Below are positions 41,970 through 45,727 of a stretch of DNA of 45,727 nt, piece by piece. Below the pieces are notes generated by a model that searched no databases, was not told where the DNA came from, and saw nothing but the letters and a program-made list of their open reading frames with translations. How positions within the stretch are numbered: position 1 is the first letter of the stretch; each line of letters starts with the position of its first letter. The stretch comes from Aminivibrio sp. (lineage in GTDB: Bacteria; Synergistota; Synergistia; Synergistales; Aminobacteriaceae), in NCBI RefSeq assembly GCF_016756745.1, contig NZ_JAESIH010000062.1:1-45727 (forward strand), written 5' to 3'. Both the position numbers and the translations under genes were made by a program.

Positions 41970-42134
41970 CCTAAATCCGCAGGTTTTTCAGGCAGAGGGA
42001 GTGTCGCCGGGCACAGCGCCCGGGCCGAGAAACCGACACGGATGTCGGTTTCAGGTGCAGTTGTCAAGGACGACAATCTGCACCGGCGGCCCAAGCGAGC
42101 ACTGGTGACACTCCCCGCTGCCTGCGGATTTAGG
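41970..42134. repeat. inverted-repeat element (D), with target duplication
   Basis: 165 bp from CCTAAATCCGCAGG to CCTGCGGATTTAGG with perfect 5-bp flanks GAATA (41965-41969 and 42135-42139). The left flank is preceded by CCTGCGGATTCAGG, a near-copy of the element's right end, as also seen for copy C. Internal hairpins match copies B and C with a few substitutions (CACCGGCGGCCC in place of CACCCCCCGCCC). Confidence 0.9.
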
Positions 42135-42229
42135 GAATAAAGAAAAATTTGCGAAAAAGGCTAACGAGTGGTATTCTTCTCTGTACCCCTTGATGACGGG
42201 GGGATCAATAACGAACAAGGAGTTGGGTT

Positions 42230-42532
42230 TTGTTGAACTTCGAGAATTCTGTCACGGTTACCGGATCGATCCACCTTCCCAAGGGCGACATGGCCGGAAG
42301 AAACCGGAACGGCGTCTACCTGAGATTTTCGCTGAAGCACCCGAGCCTCGGGTATGACGGCGTGGAGCGGACGAGCTTCCTTCCTGTCCGGGTCTTCGAT
42401 CCAGTCCTGCAGGAATGGCTCCGCGGAAAGGGCGAAGGCTCACCGGTCCGGATTACGGGCCGGCTTCAGACCTCCAGCGGAAGCGGCGAGATGTACATCC
42501 TCGCGAAATCCTTGGAGGAAGGGGCGGCCTAG
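42230..42532 (+). CDS. small OB-fold, SSB-like protein (second paralog)
   Basis: A 100-residue paralog of the protein at 39639-39932: FENSVTVTGSIHLPKG, LRFSLKHPSLGYDG, RTSFLPVRVFDPVLQEWLRG, GSPVRITGRLQTSSGSGEMY. TTG start at 42230 with AAGGAG 7 nt upstream; the next codon is also TTG. The same order of OB-fold strands and the shared SGSGEMYI/L motif suggest duplication. It lies just after repeat D and is followed by a strong terminator, so it is a single-gene unit. Confidence 0.65.
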   Translation: MLNFENSVTVTGSIHLPKGDMAGRNRNGVYLRFSLKHPSLGYDGVERTSFLPVRVFDPVLQEWLRGKGEGSPVRITGRLQTSSGSGEMYILAKSLEEGAA

Positions 42533-42557
42533 CTCCTCTTATACGAGCATTGTTCGG

Positions 42558-42600
42558 CGTCTCTCCCGGCTGTCCTGTCCGGGAGAGACGTTTTTCTTTT
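42558..42600 (+). terminator. intrinsic terminator
   Basis: CGTCTCTCCCGG pairs with CCGGGAGAGACG around a 9-nt loop, followed by TTTTTCTTTT. Confidence 0.92.
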
Positions 42601-42667
42601 TGTCCCTCTGTAAGGTATACTGTTTATGACAGATTCGATTTTTATTAATTAAAGGAGCTGGATAAAA

Positions 42668-43693
42668 GTGAATCTCGCCCGTTTTCCCCGCCGCAGGTAC
42701 ACCGAAGGAGAAACGCCTCTGGAAAGGCTCGACAGGCTGTCCGCATATCTCGACGGCCCCGAGATATGGATCAAGAGAGATGATTTTCTGGGGTTCTTCC
42801 CCGGGGGCAACAAGACCAGGAAGCTCGAATTCCTCATGGCTGAGGCCCTTGAGAAGGGAGCGGACGCCGTGATCACCTGCGGTGCCCCCCAGTCGAACCA
42901 CTGCCGCCTCACCCTCGCCGCAGCCCGCAGGGAGGGCATGGAATGCCACTTCGTCATCGAGGAGAGGGTCCCCGGCACCTATTCCGAGAGAGCCTCGGGG
43001 AACATGTTCCTCTTCCAGCTCATGGGAGTGGACTCCATCCGGGTGGTCCCCGGAGGAGCAGACATGACCGCCGAAATGGAAACGACCGCAGCGGAACTCA
43101 GGGCATCGGGCAGGAAGCCCTACATTATTCCCGGCGGGGGTTCCAACGCCGTGGGAGCCCTGGGCTACGTGGCCTGTGCCGAGGAGATTCTCTCCCAGTC
43201 GTTCCGGAAGGGCGTCTCCTTCGACCGGATTTTCACCACCAGCGGCAGCTCCGGCACCCACGCAGGACTGGCCGTGGGGCTCTGGGGCAACCGTTCGGGG
43301 ATTCCCCTCACGGGAATCAACATCAGCCGGCCGAATTCCCTGCAGGTTCCTCTCGTCGAAAAGGTCGCCCGTGAGACGGCCGCCCTTCTCGGGATCGGAG
43401 ATCATCTCCCCGACGGCCTCATCCAGTGCTTCGACGGTTATGTGGGTGAAGGCTATTCCCTGCCCACCCCCGCCATGACGAAGACGGTGGTCCTGCTGGC
43501 CCGGATGGAATCCATCCTGCTCGATCCCGTTTATACAGGCAAGGCTTTCGCCGGAATGATCGACCTCATCCGACAGGGTTTCTGCAAAAAGGGAGAAAAG
43601 GTCCTCTTCATCCATACGGGAGGCATGCCCGCCCTCTTCCACTACCAGAAATATTTCGACCCGGAACTGTTTCCGGAGGACGGGCGGAGGTAA
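42668..43693 (+). CDS. PLP-dependent D-cysteine desulfhydrase family enzyme (possible cysteate sulfo-lyase)
   Basis: A 341-residue fold-type II PLP enzyme of the ACC-deaminase/D-cysteine desulfhydrase group. The PLP lysine is in GGNKTRKLEFLMAEA near residues 44-58; GAPQSNHCRLTLAAA and the phosphate-binding TSGSSGTHAGLA follow. GTG start at 42668 behind AAAGGAG. It is 6 nt upstream of a YeiH-type exporter gene, so the pair is one operon. D-cysteine desulfhydration to pyruvate, sulfide and ammonia is the default call. L-cysteate sulfo-lyase (CuyA) is a related alternative that would pair well with a sulfite exporter. Confidence 0.8.
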   Translation: MNLARFPRRRYTEGETPLERLDRLSAYLDGPEIWIKRDDFLGFFPGGNKTRKLEFLMAEALEKGADAVITCGAPQSNHCRLTLAAARREGMECHFVIEERVPGTYSERASGNMFLFQLMGVDSIRVVPGGADMTAEMETTAAELRASGRKPYIIPGGGSNAVGALGYVACAEEILSQSFRKGVSFDRIFTTSGSSGTHAGLAVGLWGNRSGIPLTGINISRPNSLQVPLVEKVARETAALLGIGDHLPDGLIQCFDGYVGEGYSLPTPAMTKTVVLLARMESILLDPVYTGKAFAGMIDLIRQGFCKKGEKVLFIHTGGMPALFHYQKYFDPELFPEDGRR

Positions 43694-43699
43694 TCCCTT

Positions 43700-44638
43700 A
43701 TGGAATTGAAGCGAACGAACGCCCCGTTTCTTCTCTTTCTCGCCGTCGCAGCGCTGCTGGCCATCCTTCCGGCCACGAAGACCTGGGCGGTGGGCATCGC
43801 CCTGCTTCTCGGAGCGGCGGTGAGCAATACGGTGCCGTCGGCAGCTCCGTCCGGCCTCGGGAAAATGCGGAAGCTCGCCCTCAACACGGCGGTGGTCCTC
43901 TTCGGGTTCGGCCTGAACATCGGCCAGGTGATCTCCGTGGGGGGGCAGGGAGTCCGGCAGACGGCGGTGAGCCTCGGCGTGATCATCTCCCTGGGGTACT
44001 TCCTGCTCCGGTTCTTCCGCCTCGAAGGGAACACCATGAAACTCATCACCTTCGGCACCTCCATCTGCGGCGGCAGCGCCATTGCCGCCGTCTCCTCGGT
44101 GATAAAGGCCCGGGACGAGGAGATAGGTGTTGCCATGGGCGTGGTCTTCCTGCTGAACACCGTGGCCCTCTTCGTCTTTCCGCTGCTGGCCCGGGGGATG
44201 TCTCTTTCCCCTGAACAGTACGGCATCTGGTGCGCCCTCAGCATCCACGACACGAGTTCCGTGGTGGGAGCCGCCGCCTTTCTCGGGGACGCCTCACTGT
44301 CCACGGCCACCATCATGAAGCTCACCCGGACCTTGTGGATCACTCCCATCGTCTTTGTCCTCTCCCTCCGGCAGGGAGAAAAGGGGAAACTCTCGGTGCC
44401 CCTCTTCATCGTCCTCTTTCTTCTCGCGTCGGTTGCCGCGTCGGTGCTTCCCTTCCCGGCCCTCTTCAAAAGCCTCGCTTCGGCGGGGAAGGTGTTCATG
44501 GCCGCAGCCCTCTACATGGTGGGGTTCGGCCTCCACCGTTCCGTGATGAAGAAAGCGGGAGCGGGGGGCATGCTCTTCGGCAGTATTCTCTGGGCAGTGT
44601 CCATCGTCGCCGGGTATTTCCTGGCATCGATGAGCTGA
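43700..44638 (+). CDS. YeiH/UPF0324 family putative sulfate/sulfite exporter
   Basis: A 312-residue polytopic protein with about ten helices. GLGKMRKLALNTAVVLFGFG, TFGTSICGGSAIAAVSSVI and CALSIHDTSSVVGAA are family hallmarks. Relatives are annotated as putative sulfate exporters, and COG2855 members occur beside sulfonate-degradation genes. Co-transcription with a sulfur-amino-acid lyase suggests export of a sulfur product (inference). Confidence 0.85.
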   Translation: MELKRTNAPFLLFLAVAALLAILPATKTWAVGIALLLGAAVSNTVPSAAPSGLGKMRKLALNTAVVLFGFGLNIGQVISVGGQGVRQTAVSLGVIISLGYFLLRFFRLEGNTMKLITFGTSICGGSAIAAVSSVIKARDEEIGVAMGVVFLLNTVALFVFPLLARGMSLSPEQYGIWCALSIHDTSSVVGAAAFLGDASLSTATIMKLTRTLWITPIVFVLSLRQGEKGKLSVPLFIVLFLLASVAASVLPFPALFKSLASAGKVFMAAALYMVGFGLHRSVMKKAGAGGMLFGSILWAVSIVAGYFLASMS

Positions 44639-44888
44639 ACTCCGTTCCGATCCGGCGCCGGCTGCGGGTAAGGGGCCGGGGCGGAACTCAGGGGGAGTGT
44701 TCCCCGCCGTCGGCCTGGGGCCGGTTTGTTTCCTCTCGGAGGAGATCGAGAAACTTCTGCGAAAAGACACTATCCGGCGGACGAAATTCTTCCCCCGGCA
44801 AAGGCTCTTGAAGAGGAGATAAACCGATTGATAGCCGACATGAGGATTTTTTTCCCCGGAGGAATCCCGGCCGGATCCGCGAGGATGG
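44639..44888. other. intergenic spacer without a supported gene
   Basis: 250 bp between the convergent exporter and HAD genes. A small hairpin GGGGGAGTGTTCCCC lies at 44690-44704. I see no clear terminator, RNA gene or coding remnant. Confidence 0.4.
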
Positions 44889-45689
44889 TCACTCCGTCCT
44901 TGGAAGGGACCATCTGCCGCAGGTTCCCGCAGGCGAGAAAAGGTCGGGAAGGGAGGATATGTACCCGTCGGGGCGCCTGAAATCCCCCTCTCCGGAATGA
45001 AGGGCTTCGCCCATGAGGATGGCGGAGATGCCGGCCCGGTGGGCGCCCAGGATGTCCACATCGGGCGTGTCGCCCACCATGACGGTCCGCTCCCTGGGAA
45101 AACCTGCCGAGTCGATGGCCTCGGCAAACATGGGCGGAAAGGGCTTCCCCACCACCACGGGATCCCTGCCCGACCCCGTGCGGATTGCCTCCACCAGGGC
45201 GCCTACCCCTGCTACGGGTCCTTCCGCCGTGGGGAAGGTCCGGTCGATGTTCGTGGCCACGAAGAGCGCCCCGTTCCGAACGGCCAGGGCCGCCCGGCGG
45301 ACCATGGCCAGGGTGGCGGTCTCATCCCAGCCCAGAACGAGCGCTTCGCAGTCCTTTTCGCCTGCGGCGAGGATTCCCGCCATCTCCACCTCCTTGTGAA
45401 GCCCCGATTCGCCGATAACCCATGCCCTGGTGATTCCCTGCTCGGCGAGGTACTTGGCCGTGGCCGAACCGGCTGTGACGATCTCGTCCATATCGGCGGC
45501 GATACCGTGCCCCCGCAGGCGGTCGGCTATCCTCACCCGAGTGGTGGGGTTGTTCGTCAGAAACCGCACGGTCTTTCCCATGCTTCTCAGCGTATCGAGG
45601 CTCTCGGCAGCTCCCGGCGTGGCTTCACCCCCGACGTACAGCACGCCGTCGAGGTCGAAAAAGAAACAGTCGAACAGGTCTGCTATCAC
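44889..45689 (-). CDS. HAD-superfamily (IIA, NagD-like) phosphatase
   Basis: A 266-residue HAD hydrolase. Motif I FFFDLDGVLY near residues 9-18, motif II LTNNPTTR, a substrate-selecting C2 cap (about 80-185), motif III Lys in VVGKPFPPMF, and motif IV MVGDTPDVDILGA are all present. The GTG at 45689 is preferred over the GTG at 45698 because AAAGGAG lies 8 nt upstream. Substrate is probably a small phosphoester (p-nitrophenyl-phosphatase, phosphoglycolate or nucleotide monophosphate type). Confidence 0.88.
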   Translation of the reverse strand: MIADLFDCFFFDLDGVLYVGGEATPGAAESLDTLRSMGKTVRFLTNNPTTRVRIADRLRGHGIAADMDEIVTAGSATAKYLAEQGITRAWVIGESGLHKEVEMAGILAAGEKDCEALVLGWDETATLAMVRRAALAVRNGALFVATNIDRTFPTAEGPVAGVGALVEAIRTGSGRDPVVVGKPFPPMFAEAIDSAGFPRERTVMVGDTPDVDILGAHRAGISAILMGEALHSGEGDFRRPDGYISSLPDLFSPAGTCGRWSLPRTE

Positions 45690-45727
45690 GGGCGACACTC
45701 CTTTGCTCTTTTTTCTTTTGGGTTTAT

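Noticed and set aside
21800-42134. The repeated sequences as a CRISPR array or as REP singlets
   Set aside because: The copies are kilobases apart, 165 bp long, have 5-bp target duplications and no spacers.
42539-44248. 569-codon minus-strand open frame opposite the desulfhydrase and exporter genes
   Set aside because: Its sequence is low-complexity His/Gly/Glu-rich and lies over two well-supported genes and a terminator.

Overview
The window reads as chromosome of a high-GC, strictly anaerobic, organic-acid and amino-acid fermenting bacterium. The gene set points most readily to Synergistota: citrate lyase with a tripartite tricarboxylate transporter, TRAP transport, Ptb/Buk acyl-phosphate enzymes, a tungsten-type aldehyde:ferredoxin oxidoreductase, M20 peptidases and a probable selenoprotein. 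This assignment is inference from gene content; no rRNA or other marker gene is present.

Layout. (1) 1-9452: the end of an SDR gene, then a divergent citrate locus. The minus arm is gntR-tctC-tctB-tctA-citE-citF and the plus arm is citC-citD-citXG; together they encode citrate uptake, citrate lyase, its prosthetic-group synthesis and its activation. (2) 9433-13012: a class IV aminotransferase divergent from a membrane HD-GYP sensor. (3) 13114-17157: a mirrored quartet buk-ptb-ptb-buk. (4) 17245-21198: TRAP transporter dctPQM with a YiaK/DlgD-like reductase. (5) 21235-22587: gene remnants around a long repeat copy. (6) 22588-27334: M20 peptidase, IclR regulator, class V aminotransferase, a C_GCAxxG_C_C protein with an in-frame TGA at its first conserved Cys, and a LUD protein. 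(7) 27493-29445: hflK-hflC. (8) 29736-33079: DapA-family enzyme, M20 amidohydrolase, AI-2E-type permease. (9) 33438-36421: metQNI behind a SAM-I riboswitch, a Met-rich 30-codon ORF and a second intrinsic terminator. (10) 36487-45689: VWA remnant, universal stress protein, aldehyde:ferredoxin oxidoreductase, two small OB-fold (SSB-like) paralogs flanking a TPP enzyme, a D-cysteine desulfhydrase-family enzyme with a YeiH-type exporter, and a HAD phosphatase.

A family of short inverted-repeat elements (about 165 bp, 282 bp in one copy) occurs four times. Three copies are bounded by perfect 5-bp target duplications (CCAAG, TTGAA, GAATA). They lie next to most of the broken genes and look like a MITE-type non-autonomous element.

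The strongest leads are the metQNI leader, which seems to combine SAM sensing with a Met-codon attenuator; the probable selenoprotein; the repeat family; and a structured intergenic RNA candidate at 39994-40091.
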